The notes under the pieces: model-generated
The model's input: the letters and a program-made list of their open reading frames with translations, nothing else
The model's database searches: none
What the model was told of the DNA's origin: nothing
Part shown: positions 12,295 through 21,757 of the stretch, piece by piece
Numbering within the stretch: the first letter of the stretch is position 1
How the letters are laid out: every line of letters begins with the position of its first letter
Assembly: GCA_029866155.1 (NCBI GenBank)
Contig: JARWZW010000027.1
Coordinates: forward strand, 62,001-126,000
DNA length: 64,000 nt
Origin: Caulobacter sp.
GTDB lineage: Bacteria > Pseudomonadota > Alphaproteobacteria > Caulobacterales > Caulobacteraceae
Direction of reading: 5' to 3'
Made by a program: the position numbers and the translations under genes

Positions 12295-13539
12295 TCAGTG
12301 GGCCCCGCCCAGCAGGGCCGAGGCGGGCGCCAGCTGGAAGCCGCGAGCCTCCAGGCCCTGGGCCCAGACGGCGGCGCTTTCCAGGGTGACGGGATAGGCA
12401 AAGCCCGATCCCAGGGCCTGGCCCCGGGCCAGGGCGCCCGCTTCCAGACGTGAAAACTGCCTGGCGATGGCCTCCGCCGACAGGTCTTCGTCGATGATGC
12501 TGTCGGCCGAGGCGCGGGGCGGACCTGACCCTTTGCGCGCGGCGAGACCGTCATCGACAAAGGCCACGCCCCGCTGTTTCAGAGAACCGGAAAAAGCCCC
12601 CATGCCACCGCCGGAATTGACGAACCGCGAGCCCAGATAGTTGGTCACCCCGAAATAGCCCGTAGCCCGGGAAAGCAGCCATTCGGTCTTCTTGATGGTC
12701 TCGGCCGGGGCGGCGCTGGCCAGCAGGGTGAAGGGACCCGGATCGTTCTGGGGATAGTCGTTGGGCTCCATCGGGGCTTCGAGCAGCACCTCGTGACCGG
12801 CCGCCCGGGCCATGTCGATCCAGCCCTGAAGGCCCTCGGCATAGGGGGCGAAGGACAGGGTGACCTCTGGCGGCAACAGCTCGATGGCCCGTCTGGTATA
12901 GGCAGGATTGAGCCCCAGGCCGCCGATCACCAGGGCGACCTTCGGCTTGCCATTGGAGATGAAGGGCCGGGCATAGGCCTTGTGGGGCGTCCGGCCGTCA
13001 GCGCCGATGATCGGCAACAGGGCGCCGCCAGGTCCGGGTGCGGTCAGGCCGTCAAACGGGGCGGGCGCCAGGGGCTGGCCGACGACCAGGGGCTCCGCCC
13101 CCTCTGCGCGGCCACCCCCCGGCAGGGTGATGACCGCCGATCCGCCGATCACCCCGCCCTCCGCCAGCTCGATGGGGGATTCGGACAGCTCGAATTCGTC
13201 GGTGGTGACCTCAGCGGCCTCGCCCTCGGCGGCCAGGGCCTCGCGCCAGCCCGGCACCCCGGCTCCGGCAGCTGCAGCATGGGCCAGGGACAGCCGCACG
13301 ATCGGGGTTCCGGCCTTGGCGTCGCCGATCACCAGGATCAGGCCGGTCAGGGTCAGCAGGAACAGGGCGGCGGCGCCGCCGGCGCTCAAGTACGGATTAT
13401 TGGCCACCTGCAGGGCCATGGCCCGCACCTGTTCCATCCCGCCGGCAGGGGCGGGACGGGCGGCCGTTCGGTCAATCTGCGGCTTGCGGGAAAACATGAA
13501 CGAGGGGTGGCCAGGCTGGTGAGGGTCAGGCTGGACCAT
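12295..13539 (-). CDS. Divergent polysaccharide deacetylase family protein
   Basis: 414 aa. An N-terminal membrane anchor (residues about 50-72, LSAGGAAALFLLTLTGLILV) is followed by a low-complexity linker and a deacetylase-like domain from about residue 195: PKVALVIGGLGLNP, ELLPPEVTLSFAPY, GHEVLLEAPMEPNDYP, TNYLGSRFVN and VAFVDDG. This is the DUF610/divergent polysaccharide deacetylase family found next to ctpA and envC in alphaproteobacteria; a role in peptidoglycan or cell-division envelope work is inferred. ATG 13539 is preferred to the TTG six bases upstream. Confidence 0.85.
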   Translation of the reverse strand: MVQPDPHQPGHPSFMFSRKPQIDRTAARPAPAGGMEQVRAMALQVANNPYLSAGGAAALFLLTLTGLILVIGDAKAGTPIVRLSLAHAAAAGAGVPGWREALAAEGEAAEVTTDEFELSESPIELAEGGVIGGSAVITLPGGGRAEGAEPLVVGQPLAPAPFDGLTAPGPGGALLPIIGADGRTPHKAYARPFISNGKPKVALVIGGLGLNPAYTRRAIELLPPEVTLSFAPYAEGLQGWIDMARAAGHEVLLEAPMEPNDYPQNDPGPFTLLASAAPAETIKKTEWLLSRATGYFGVTNYLGSRFVNSGGGMGAFSGSLKQRGVAFVDDGLAARKGSGPPRASADSIIDEDLSAEAIARQFSRLEAGALARGQALGSGFAYPVTLESAAVWAQGLEARGFQLAPASALLGGAH

Positions 13540-13568
13540 GGCCAATTATGGTTAACGAAGGGGTAAGG

Positions 13569-13587
13569 CGGGCGGTTCGTCCGCCCG
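13569..13587 (-). terminator. GC hairpin after ctpA
   Basis: CGGGCGG (13569-13575), loop TTCGT, CCGCCCG (13581-13587), twelve bases beyond the ctpA stop. There is no strong T run in the direction of ctpA transcription, so it may only stabilise or weakly terminate the message. Confidence 0.4.
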
Positions 13588-13598
13588 GCCCGGCCTTG

Positions 13599-14972
13599 CT
13601 ACTTCTTCGGCTGCGGCGCGACCTTCTCGACGATTCCGGCCATCTTCGGCGCCGGCTTTGGCAGTTTTGGCGTCGCCATGACCGAGCCGTTCTTGAGCAC
13701 ATCAATGGCCCGGGCCAGCTGGAAGTCCTTCTTCTCGTCGAAGGTGGCCGGCGGCGCCTCGGCCGGGGCATGGGCTTCCCGGCGACTCTTTCCTTCCTCG
13801 GCGTCGAGGGAATTGCGCAGGGAGGCCTCGCTGAACTGGAAGGCCTTGTTGGCGATCAGCTCGGCCTGTTCGCGGGTGGCGGCCACCTCAAGGTCGGGCT
13901 CGATGCCGGTCTTCTGGATGGAGCGGCCGGCGGGGGTATAGTAGCGGGCCGTGGTCAGCTTGACCGCGCCATCGGATCCACCGCGCAAGGGGATCACGGT
14001 CTGGACCGAGCCCTTGCCGAAGGTTGTCAGGCCGACCAGTTCTGCGCGCTTGCGATCCTGCAGGGCCCCGGCGACGATCTCCGCCGCCGAAGCCGAGCCG
14101 TTGTCGACCAGCACCACCAGGGGCAGGCCGTCCAGCATATCGCCGGAACGGGCATTGTAGCGCTCGATATCCTTGGCGTCCCGACCGCGCTGGCTGACCA
14201 CTTCACCGCCATCGAGGAAGATGTCCGACACCCCGACCGCCTGGTCGAGCAATCCGCCCGGGTTGCGGCGCAGGTCGAAGACCAGGCCCTTCATCTTCGG
14301 GTTCTTTTCCTGCAGTCCGCGGATGGCGGCCGTCACTTCGTCAGTGGCCTTTTCATTGAAGGTCGACAGGCGGACATAGCCGTAGTCGCCCTCCATCCGG
14401 GAGCTGACAACCTTCTGCTTGATGACTTCCCGCACCAGTGTGACATCGAAAGGATCAGCCTTTTCCCGGGCGATGGACAGGGTGACCTTTTCGCCGGGCT
14501 TGCCGCGCATGGACTTCACGGCCTCGCTGACGGGCAGGCCCAGAACGCTTTGGCCGTTGACGGCGGTGATATAGTCGCCCGGCAGCAGCCCGGCCTTGTC
14601 GGCAGGGGTTCCGTCCATGGGGGCGATGATCTTGACCACCCCGTCCTCACTGGTGATTTCCAGGCCAAGGCCGCCGTACTCGCCCTTGGTGGTTTCCTGC
14701 ATGTCGTCAAAATTGTCCGGCGCCAGGTAGCCGGAATGGGGGTCGAGAGAGGCCAGCATGCCTTCCAGGGCGGCCTCGATCAGCTTCTTCTCATCGACCT
14801 CGGTGACATACTGGCGCTCGGCCAGTTCAAGCACGTCGCCGAACAGCTCCAGCATCCGGTAGGTCTCGGCCCTGGGCTGGGCGGTCGCCTGGGCCTGCTG
14901 GCTGATATAGGCCATCGAGCCGGCGCCGAGGACAAAGGCGCAGGCGCCGATCATCAGATGCTTCTTGAACAT
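13599..14972 (-). CDS. ctpA: C-terminal processing protease (S41 family)
   Basis: 457 aa from ATG 14972. The signal/anchor segment MFKKHLMIGACAFVLGAGSM is followed by an N-terminal helical region, a PDZ domain (about 95-180, GLGLEITSEDGVVKI and GLLPGDYITAVNG) and the S41 catalytic core. The Ser/Lys dyad is visible as DNGSASAAEI (Ser295) and TTFGKGSVQT (Lys320), 25 residues apart as in E. coli Prc. The proline- and lysine-rich C-terminus is typical. It probably processes periplasmic envelope proteins and belongs with the envC-like gene just upstream. Confidence 0.95.
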   Translation of the reverse strand: MFKKHLMIGACAFVLGAGSMAYISQQAQATAQPRAETYRMLELFGDVLELAERQYVTEVDEKKLIEAALEGMLASLDPHSGYLAPDNFDDMQETTKGEYGGLGLEITSEDGVVKIIAPMDGTPADKAGLLPGDYITAVNGQSVLGLPVSEAVKSMRGKPGEKVTLSIAREKADPFDVTLVREVIKQKVVSSRMEGDYGYVRLSTFNEKATDEVTAAIRGLQEKNPKMKGLVFDLRRNPGGLLDQAVGVSDIFLDGGEVVSQRGRDAKDIERYNARSGDMLDGLPLVVLVDNGSASAAEIVAGALQDRKRAELVGLTTFGKGSVQTVIPLRGGSDGAVKLTTARYYTPAGRSIQKTGIEPDLEVAATREQAELIANKAFQFSEASLRNSLDAEEGKSRREAHAPAEAPPATFDEKKDFQLARAIDVLKNGSVMATPKLPKPAPKMAGIVEKVAPQPKK

Positions 14973-15051
14973 GACCGAACTGAAGACTCCCAATGCGGCA
15001 TCCTGAAGGCCGCGCCCTGCAACACAGTATCCCTTGCGGGATATATAACCT

Positions 15052-16239
15052 TTAACGCGCCGCCAGCCAGCGGACCGGGTCGATCGGCGCGCCGCCGCGA
15101 CGAAGTTCCAGATACAGCTCCGGACCCCCGCCTTCCGAAGTCGCCATCCGCCCCACCGGCTGACCGGCCGTGATACTGCGGCCGGCCGGGATGGTGGCCT
15201 GGTCCAGCCCTCCCAGAACCACATGATAGCCGGCTGGCGTCCGGATTATCAGGATGACCCCCCAGCCGGTCACCGGCCCAGCGAATTCAACCACGCCCTG
15301 AACCGGGCTGATCACTTCGCCGCCCAGCGGAGCGCGAATCCACAGGCCGGGCGACCTTGGCGCCGAATATCCCCGCACGATGACGCCCTGGACAGGCCGG
15401 AGCAGGGGGCCCGGCCCGTTGTCGGCGCCGGCGGCCCTGGGGAAGCTGTCCGCCAGGGCGCCGGGGCTGCCGGCCTCCCGACCGGCGGACTGGGCGGTCC
15501 CCGGATAGCGGGTCTCGATTTCCCTCTGCTGCCCCAGCAGGCGCTCAAGGTCACCCCGGCGACCCGCCGCCTGGCTCTCGGCCGTGAACAGGGCGGCGCT
15601 GGCCCCGGCGGCCTCGCGGCGCAGGGTCGCGATCTGCCTGGCCTCCAGAGAAAGGGCCCGGGCCCGCCGTTCCAGGGCCGGGGTCATGGCCCGCATCAGG
15701 ATGGCCGCCCGCACGGCATCGCGGGCGTCGTCGGGCCGGACCAGCAGGGGCGGCGGCGGATCCCGACGAAACAGGGTCAGGGCGGCCAGAAGACCCCCGA
15801 GCCGGGCCCGCTCATGGCTCATCTCGGAGGTCAGGGCGCTTTCCCGGGCGTTCAGGAGCTTCAGCCTCGCCCGGGCGGCCTCGACGTCCCGGCCGCTTCG
15901 GGCCTGGTTCGAGGCGATGCGGCGAAGGTCCTGGCGCAGATCGGCGATCTCGGCGGACGCGGCGTCCCGTTCCTGGGTCTCCACATTGGCCTGGCTCTCG
16001 ACCGGGCCTGACCGGCCGGCCGCCGGCTCCTGGGCCATCACCGCCACTGCAGCCGTCAATCCGGCCAGGACGACCCCCAGGCCCAGCCCAAGGCCCAGCC
16101 CAACCCCAGCCCCCGTCGCCGGAACGGCGGGACGGACTCTGCAAAAGTGGGCGGCCTCAGTCGCGATGATAGGGACTCCCCGACAGGATGGTGACGGCGC
16201 GGTAGAGCTGCTCGGCCAGCATGGCCCTGGCCAGCGCAT
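15052..16239 (-). CDS. EnvC-like murein hydrolase activator (coiled coil plus degenerate LytM)
   Basis: Up to 395 aa. A hydrophobic export segment (GLGLGVVLAGLTAAVAVMA, residues about 50-69) is followed by a long coiled coil (about 85-250, rich in Arg, Ala, Leu, Glu) and a C-terminal LytM/M23 domain (about 285-395: LWIRAPLGGEVISPVQG, GWGVILIIRTPAGYHVVLGG). The usual metal-binding HxH is replaced by LYL, so this is an activator, not an enzyme, as in EnvC. The only ATG giving the export signal (16239) overlaps rlmH by 83 nt; no ATG or GTG lies between it and the hydrophobic stretch, so the true start is unresolved. Confidence 0.8.
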   Translation of the reverse strand: MRWPGPCWPSSSTAPSPSCRGVPIIATEAAHFCRVRPAVPATGAGVGLGLGLGLGVVLAGLTAAVAVMAQEPAAGRSGPVESQANVETQERDAASAEIADLRQDLRRIASNQARSGRDVEAARARLKLLNARESALTSEMSHERARLGGLLAALTLFRRDPPPPLLVRPDDARDAVRAAILMRAMTPALERRARALSLEARQIATLRREAAGASAALFTAESQAAGRRGDLERLLGQQREIETRYPGTAQSAGREAGSPGALADSFPRAAGADNGPGPLLRPVQGVIVRGYSAPRSPGLWIRAPLGGEVISPVQGVVEFAGPVTGWGVILIIRTPAGYHVVLGGLDQATIPAGRSITAGQPVGRMATSEGGGPELYLELRRGGAPIDPVRWLAAR

Positions 16240-16621
16240 GGGGCCAGGTCTGGGGGCCGAAAGCCAGGGTTTCGTCGGCCACGGACAGGACCGAAGGGTC
16301 CAGGCCGTCAGCCCCGCCGATCAGGAACACCATCCGCCGCACGCCGTCGTCGCGCAGCTGGGCAACCCGGCCGGCAAAGCCGCGGCTGGTCCAGGCGCGC
16401 CCGTGTTCGTCGCAGGCGACGACATGGGCGGCCTTCAGGTGGGGCAGCAAAATCTCGGCTTCCGCCGCCTTGCCGGGCTTGCGGGCCTCGACCTCGACGA
16501 CCTCGAAGGGGCCGAGCCCCAGGGCCCGGCCGGACGCCGTGGCGCGCTGGGCGTAGTCCAGGGCCAGGGCGGCCTCGGTCGCCCGGCCGAGTCGACCGAC
16601 TGTCAGCAGGATGACCTTCAT
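16157..16621 (-). CDS. rlmH: 23S rRNA pseudouridine-1915 N3-methyltransferase
   Basis: 154 aa, the family length. SPOUT-class methyltransferase acting on pseudouridine 1915 of 23S rRNA in the assembled ribosome. Signatures: MKVILLTVGRL at the start, CDEHGRAWTSRGFA, the SAM-binding knot FLIGGADGLDP, and the C-terminal HALARAMLAEQLYRA and SGSPYHRD. It follows rsfS by 34 nt, both ribosome-linked, and its 3' end overlaps the envC-like gene. Confidence 0.96.
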   Translation of the reverse strand: MKVILLTVGRLGRATEAALALDYAQRATASGRALGLGPFEVVEVEARKPGKAAEAEILLPHLKAAHVVACDEHGRAWTSRGFAGRVAQLRDDGVRRMVFLIGGADGLDPSVLSVADETLAFGPQTWPHALARAMLAEQLYRAVTILSGSPYHRD

Positions 16622-16655
16622 TTGCGGCCCGGGGCCTTGTCCTGAACCCGCCCTG

Positions 16656-17051
16656 CTAGTTGGCCTGCTTGATGTGGGAAGAATCCACCGACCAGATCTT
16701 TTCGATGTTGTAGAAGGTCCGCACTTCTGGCCGGAACAGATGGACCACCAGATCCCCGGCGTCGATCAGCACCCAGTCGCAATGCGGCAGACCTTCTACC
16801 CGCGCGCGACCGAACCCGGCGTCCTTCAGGGCCCGCAAGACATGGTCGGCCAGAGCGCCCACATGGCGGTGCGACCGGCCGGACGCCACAATAATGGAAT
16901 CGGCCATTGGGCTCTTGCCCTTGAGATCGATCAGAACGATGTCCTCGGCCTTGTCGTCGTCCAGCCGGGACATGATCAGATTTTCCAGCGAGGCCTGTCG
17001 GCTCTCGTCGGTGGAGGCCGAAATCGTGGCCTCCTGCGCCTGGGGCGCCAA
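16656..17051 (-). CDS. rsfS: Ribosomal silencing factor
   Basis: 131 aa from TTG 17051. Binds uL14 on the large subunit and blocks subunit joining under starvation. Core sequence: KAEDIVLIDLKGKSPMAD, IIVASGRSHRHVGALAD, GLPHCDWVLIDAGDLVVHLF. The start is debatable: AAGGAG (complement of 17,071-17,076) is seven bases before an in-frame CTG at 17063, but 19 bases before the TTG, so a CTG start adding four residues (MNREL) is plausible. Standard neighbours nadD and rlmH, but the run is broken upstream by an opposite-strand kinase gene. Confidence 0.93.
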   Translation of the reverse strand: MAPQAQEATISASTDESRQASLENLIMSRLDDDKAEDIVLIDLKGKSPMADSIIVASGRSHRHVGALADHVLRALKDAGFGRARVEGLPHCDWVLIDAGDLVVHLFRPEVRTFYNIEKIWSVDSSHIKQAN

Positions 17052-17209
17052 CTCGCGGTTCAGCGGAGTGCTCCTTGTTCTCTCTCGCTACAAAAAGGAG
17101 CCATAACAGGTTTTCGGGCCAGCGTCAGGCTGATGATTCGTCGGTCGTGCGCCAGCCGCTTGCCCGACCACACCTTTTCTAAAGGTCCGGCTGCTAGGTC
17201 GGAGTCCTC

Positions 17210-19753
17210 ATGCAGGGCGCCACCACCTCCATCTCCAGACGATTCCTGATCAGCGTCGGCCTTTTGTCGATCGTGGTCACGACCCTGGCGTTCCTGGCGG
17301 CCTTCGTCGCCTTCCAGCGGGAGCTGGAACGCCGCGAGATCGACTATCTGCAGGACTATGTCACCCAGCGGGCCAATCAGGAGGAGCGCCGCTTCACCGA
17401 TCTTGCCGCTGCGCAGCGGGACGCTGGCCATGCCTTGAGGCTGCGGATGGCCAGGCTGGACGATGCAGAGGTCAACCGGCTGTTCGAACAGCTGTTTCCG
17501 CTTCAGCCCGATGGAACCCGCCGCAGTCGCGACCAGGCGTTTGACGGCCAGGAAGCCGACGACGGCGACTATGTCTACGGTGTGGGCGCCTTTATTCAGG
17601 ACGGCGCCGATGTCGGGCTTGCAGAGCGCCGCGCCCTGGTGGCCGCCTACCAGGTCGTGCCGCATTTCGGCGAGGCCCTGGTCACAAAGTACGACAACTT
17701 CTATTTCTTCACGCCGCGCACCCGGGTTGTGATGTTCGCCCCGAACCGGCCTGACCGGCTTATGTTCTATCGCCGAACGGCGCCGAGCAACCTTGACATC
17801 AGCCAGGAACAGATGACCCGCATCACCCTGGCGCTCGAGAACTCCGGCCGGGGCATCCGCTGCACCTCGCTGCAGCGCCTTCTGCAGGACGATGGCGGCG
17901 AGCGGCTGGCGACGGGATGCGTAACCCCCGTGGACCTCAATGGCTGGCAGGTCGGGGCCTTCGGTTCGTCGATCGATCTGCGCGGCTATTTTCTGCAGGC
18001 GATCCGCGGAACCACCCGTGGGTCGGTCAATCTGATCACCACGGCCCAGGGGGACCTGATCGCCTATCCAGGGTTCGCGACCGCCGGAAAGGCGTCCGAG
18101 GCCAAGGTGGCTGCCTATGAGCAGGATATGGGTCTGCGCGCCCTGGTCCAGCATATCCGCCAGAAGTCCCCTACCCGCGGCGTGGTCCGCAGCCCGGACG
18201 GTCGCTACATCGTGGCCTATGGGCAGCTACGCGGCCCCGGCTGGTATTTCCTGATCCGCTATCCGGCCCAGGCCGTGTCCATCGCCGCGGCCCGTTCGGC
18301 AGCCTGGATTCTGCTGCTGGGCCTGATCGCAGCGGCCGCCCAGGGCGCCCTGATCATGGTGATGGCCCGGCGAACCATCGCCGACCCCCTGAGCAAACTC
18401 GCCGCCTTTGCAGAAGCCGAGCGAACCGCCTCGAATTCGCCGCGCGAGGCGGGCGCCAACAGCGCTCTGGAGGCCATCGAGTCGCGACCGGATGAAATCG
18501 GGGTGCTGGCCCGGGCCCTGAAATCCGGCCGGGAAAAGGTCGACCACGCCATGGACGATCTTGAGGAGCGGGTCCGCGACCGGACCGTGGAGCTGGAGCG
18601 GGCCAATCAGGAAAAGTCGCGGTTCCTGGCCAATATGAGCCATGAGCTGCGGACCCCCCTGAACGGCGTTGTAGGGGTGTCCGAGACCCTGGCGCGGGAA
18701 CAGACCACTGTTCGCGGCCGGGAACTGGCCGAGTTGATTGTCTCTTCAGGTCGACTGCTGGAGCAGGTCCTGACGGATATCCTGGACTTTTCCAAGATCG
18801 AGGCTGGCGAACTGCGGCTTGAGCAGTCGCCCTTCGATGTCGCGACCCTGGTCAACCAGATCTGCGCTCTGCACGCCGAGTCCGCCGCCGCCAAGTCGCT
18901 GGATCTCAGCTGGAGGATCGACGACGGGGCCGCCGGCCTATGGTCCGGCGATCCGGTGCGGATAACCCAGACTCTGTCGAACCTGCTGTCCAACGCCGTC
19001 AAGTTCACGACCGCCGGCAATGTCCGACTACATGTCGGCCGCCGCGACAGCGGCCTGGTCTTCAGTGTCAGTGACAGCGGTATCGGGTTCGACGCTGAAA
19101 CGGCCGAGCGGCTGTTCAACCGGTTCGAACAGGCGGACGCTTCCATCACGAGGCGGTTTGGCGGGACAGGTCTCGGCCTGGCCATATGCCGGTCCCTGGC
19201 CGGGCTGATGGGGGGCACAGTGCGGGCCTTTTCCAGGCCGGGCGAGGGGTCGACCTTCATGGTGACCCTGCCGCTGGAACGGGCCGATGATGTCCCGGCC
19301 CAGCCGGAAGATGCGCCGGCGACAGCGTCCGATGTGCCCCATGATGGCATGCGGGTGCTGCTGGCCGAGGATCATCCGACCAACCAGAGGGTGGTCCGGC
19401 TGATCCTTGAAGCCGTCGGGGTCCGGCTGGAGATCGTCGAGACCGGGGCGGCGGCCCTGGAGCGACTGTCTGGCCAGCCCTATGACGTGATCCTCATGGA
19501 CATGCAGATGCCCGAGATGGACGGCCTGACCGCCACCCGGCGCCTTCGAGAGCGGGAGCGGCAGACCGGTTCGCGTCGTACGCCGGTGATCATGCTGACG
19601 GCCAACGCCCTCGACGAGCATGTGCGTTCAAGCCTGCAGGCCGGGGCGGACGCTCATCTGTCCAAGCCCGTGCGGGCAGACCGGCTGCTGATGACCCTGT
19701 CGGAGGTGATGGGCGATCGGCCGCGACAGGTGGACGACAAGGCTACTGGCTGA
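17210..19753 (+). CDS. Membrane hybrid histidine kinase with receiver domain
   Basis: 847 aa. TM1 at about 12-34 and TM2 at about 358-386 enclose a periplasmic sensor of about 320 residues in which the N-terminal part has CHASE/dCache-like spacing (KYDNFYFFTPRTRVVMFAP, GWQVGAFGSSIDL). Then a HAMP-like/coiled linker, HisKA with LANMSHELRTPL (His478), HATPase with NAVKF, DSGIGF and GGTGLGLAI, and a receiver with ILMDMQMPEMDG (Asp764) and LSKP. No DNA-binding output, so it should feed a phosphotransferase partner not seen here. GAGTC and GATTC methylation sites lie just upstream of the ATG. It is on the opposite strand to the conserved run it interrupts. Confidence 0.9.
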   Translation: MQGATTSISRRFLISVGLLSIVVTTLAFLAAFVAFQRELERREIDYLQDYVTQRANQEERRFTDLAAAQRDAGHALRLRMARLDDAEVNRLFEQLFPLQPDGTRRSRDQAFDGQEADDGDYVYGVGAFIQDGADVGLAERRALVAAYQVVPHFGEALVTKYDNFYFFTPRTRVVMFAPNRPDRLMFYRRTAPSNLDISQEQMTRITLALENSGRGIRCTSLQRLLQDDGGERLATGCVTPVDLNGWQVGAFGSSIDLRGYFLQAIRGTTRGSVNLITTAQGDLIAYPGFATAGKASEAKVAAYEQDMGLRALVQHIRQKSPTRGVVRSPDGRYIVAYGQLRGPGWYFLIRYPAQAVSIAAARSAAWILLLGLIAAAAQGALIMVMARRTIADPLSKLAAFAEAERTASNSPREAGANSALEAIESRPDEIGVLARALKSGREKVDHAMDDLEERVRDRTVELERANQEKSRFLANMSHELRTPLNGVVGVSETLAREQTTVRGRELAELIVSSGRLLEQVLTDILDFSKIEAGELRLEQSPFDVATLVNQICALHAESAAAKSLDLSWRIDDGAAGLWSGDPVRITQTLSNLLSNAVKFTTAGNVRLHVGRRDSGLVFSVSDSGIGFDAETAERLFNRFEQADASITRRFGGTGLGLAICRSLAGLMGGTVRAFSRPGEGSTFMVTLPLERADDVPAQPEDAPATASDVPHDGMRVLLAEDHPTNQRVVRLILEAVGVRLEIVETGAAALERLSGQPYDVILMDMQMPEMDGLTATRRLRERERQTGSRRTPVIMLTANALDEHVRSSLQAGADAHLSKPVRADRLLMTLSEVMGDRPRQVDDKATG

Positions 19754-19772
19754 TCCGGACGCCTTCCGGCGC

Positions 19773-20351
19773 TCAGGTTCCGCGCGCGCGCGCGGCCCTG
19801 TCACGGATCGCCGTCGAGGACGCATAGTTGAAGGGGCCGCGAAGATAGACCCAGGCCGGCGCCGGAAGCCGGGCCAGGATCGGCGCCTCCCGGGCCGAGT
19901 GCCGGGCATGGGCGAAGCGGCGGGCCGTTGGCGACAGCCGCGCCTTAAGGGCCGCCCAGGGCCTGGACACCACCGCCACAGGAACCTCGCGCATGATCTG
20001 GGTCCAGCCCCGCCAGCGATGAAAGTCCTTCAGGCTGTCGGCGCCCATGATCCAGACGAAATTCACCCCCGGATTCCGGGCCTTGAGAAGCCGGACCGTG
20101 TCGATCGTGTATTGCGATCCCAGGCGGGTCTCGATGTCGCTGACCACCATGCCACGGGCCTTCGCCACCTCGCGAACGGCGGCCAGTCGCTCGGTGAGAG
20201 GGGCTGTGTCCCGCTTCTGCTTCAGGGGATTTTGTGGCGAGACCATCCAGATGACCTGGTCCAGTCCCAGCCGCGCCATGGCGGTTTCCGCCACATGGGC
20301 ATGGCCTTCATGCACCGGGTTGAACGATCCGCCGTAGAGGCCCACGCACAT
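19773..20351 (-). CDS. nadD: Nicotinate-nucleotide adenylyltransferase
   Basis: 192 aa from ATG 20351. Transfers AMP to nicotinate mononucleotide in NAD synthesis. The nucleotidyltransferase motif GLYGGSFNPVHEGHAHVAE (GxFxPxHxGH) is at residues 4-22, the region VWIMGADSLKDFHRWRGW is the substrate-binding segment, and the second signature appears as FNYASSTAIRDRAARA (ISST-type). An in-frame extension reaches 20435 into proA, but the chosen ATG starts two residues before the first beta strand. Follows proA by 49 nt. Confidence 0.94.
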   Translation of the reverse strand: MCVGLYGGSFNPVHEGHAHVAETAMARLGLDQVIWMVSPQNPLKQKRDTAPLTERLAAVREVAKARGMVVSDIETRLGSQYTIDTVRLLKARNPGVNFVWIMGADSLKDFHRWRGWTQIMREVPVAVVSRPWAALKARLSPTARRFAHARHSAREAPILARLPAPAWVYLRGPFNYASSTAIRDRAARARGT

Positions 20352-20400
20352 TCCGGGCTTGAGGACGAATCCCGTCCTGAGGGCGGCCGGGCGGCCGGCC

Positions 20401-21675
20401 TCAGGGACGAGTCTGGCCGGTCCCGCGAACCACATATTTGAACGTCGTCAGTTGTTCCGCGCCCACCGGTCCCCGGGCATGCAGCCGGTCCGTGGCGATG
20501 CCGATCTCGGCGCCAAATCCGAACTCTCCCCCGTCGGCAAACTGGGTCGAGGCGTTGATCAGGACAATGGCGGAATCGACCTCTGAAGCGAACTGGTCGG
20601 CCGCCGAGGCGTCTTCCGTGATGATGGCGTCGGTATGCCCGGAACCATGGGCGGCGATATGGGCGGCGGCGCCGGCCACTCCGTCCACCACCGCCACCGC
20701 CAGGATCGGGGCCAGATATTCCGTGGTCCAGTCCGCCGCTGTGGCGGCCTTCATCTGGGGCTCGATCGCCCGGGCGGCGGGGTCGCCCCGCAACTCGCAG
20801 CCAGCACGGATCAGGTCGTCAGCGAGAAGCGGCAACAGTCTACCGGCGACGGCGCGATCGATCAGCAGGGTCTCGGCGGCGCCGCAGACCGAGACGCGGC
20901 GCATCTTGGCATTGACCACGATGGCCCGGGCCTTGTCCGGATCGGCGGCGGCATGGACGAAGACGTGGTTCAGGCCTTCCAGATGTCCCAGGACCGGGGC
21001 GCGCGCCTCGGCCTGGACCCTGGCCACCAGGCTCTTGCCGCCCCGCGGTATGATCAGGTCGACCTGACGGTCCAGCCCTGACAGCAGGTGGCCGACGGCT
21101 TCGCGGTCCGTGGTCCGGACGATCTGCACGGTTGAACCCGGCAGGCCCGCCGCCTCCAGGCCGGCCAGGATGCAGCTGTGGATCGCCAGATTGCTCTGAA
21201 GGCATTCCGACCCGCCCCGCAGGATCACGGCGTTGCCGGCGCGGACACAGAGGGCGGCCGCGTCGGCCGTCACATTGGGCCGGCTCTCATAGATCATCGC
21301 CACCACCCCGATGGGGGTGCGGACCCGGGCGATGTCCAGGCCATTGGCCGGTGTCCAGCGGGCGATCTCGGCCCCGACCGGATCTGGAATGTCCGCGATG
21401 GTCTCCACGGCCGAGACCAGGTCGGCCACCCGGGCGGCGTCCAGCATCAGCCGGTCCAGCATGGGACCGGCGGTTCCGTTGCTGCGGGCGGCGGCCATGT
21501 CCTTCTGGTTGGCGGCGAGAATCTGCGGCGCCTGGTCGGCGATCGCCCTGGCCATGGCGCGAATGGCGGCGGTGCGCTGGTCAGGACCGACCAGGCGCAG
21601 GGCCCGGGCGCCGATCCGCGCCGCCCGGCCAAGGGCCATCATCCGATCCCGCAAGGTCGCGCCAGCGTCGTCCAT
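20401..21675 (-). CDS. proA: Gamma-glutamyl phosphate reductase
   Basis: 424 aa. Second enzyme of proline synthesis, reducing gamma-glutamyl phosphate to the semialdehyde. Aldehyde-dehydrogenase fold with the signature [31 protein letters not shown], and the catalytic Cys264 in [13 protein letters not shown]; the C-terminal [19 protein letters not shown] is diagnostic. It heads the minus-strand run proA-nadD-(kinase on the other strand)-rsfS-rlmH. proB is not in the window. Confidence 0.96.
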   Translation of the reverse strand: MDDAGATLRDRMMALGRAARIGARALRLVGPDQRTAAIRAMARAIADQAPQILAANQKDMAAARSNGTAGPMLDRLMLDAARVADLVSAVETIADIPDPVGAEIARWTPANGLDIARVRTPIGVVAMIYESRPNVTADAAALCVRAGNAVILRGGSECLQSNLAIHSCILAGLEAAGLPGSTVQIVRTTDREAVGHLLSGLDRQVDLIIPRGGKSLVARVQAEARAPVLGHLEGLNHVFVHAAADPDKARAIVVNAKMRRVSVCGAAETLLIDRAVAGRLLPLLADDLIRAGCELRGDPAARAIEPQMKAATAADWTTEYLAPILAVAVVDGVAGAAAHIAAHGSGHTDAIITEDASAADQFASEVDSAIVLINASTQFADGGEFGFGAEIGIATDRLHARGPVGAEQLTTFKYVVRGTGQTRP

Positions 21676-21757
21676 CTGCTCCGTATCCAGATTTGCTCAG
21701 ATTGAGCCTTAGCCGCTTTGGACTGGCGTGAACAGGCTTGTGGCTCGGGGTCGGAAT

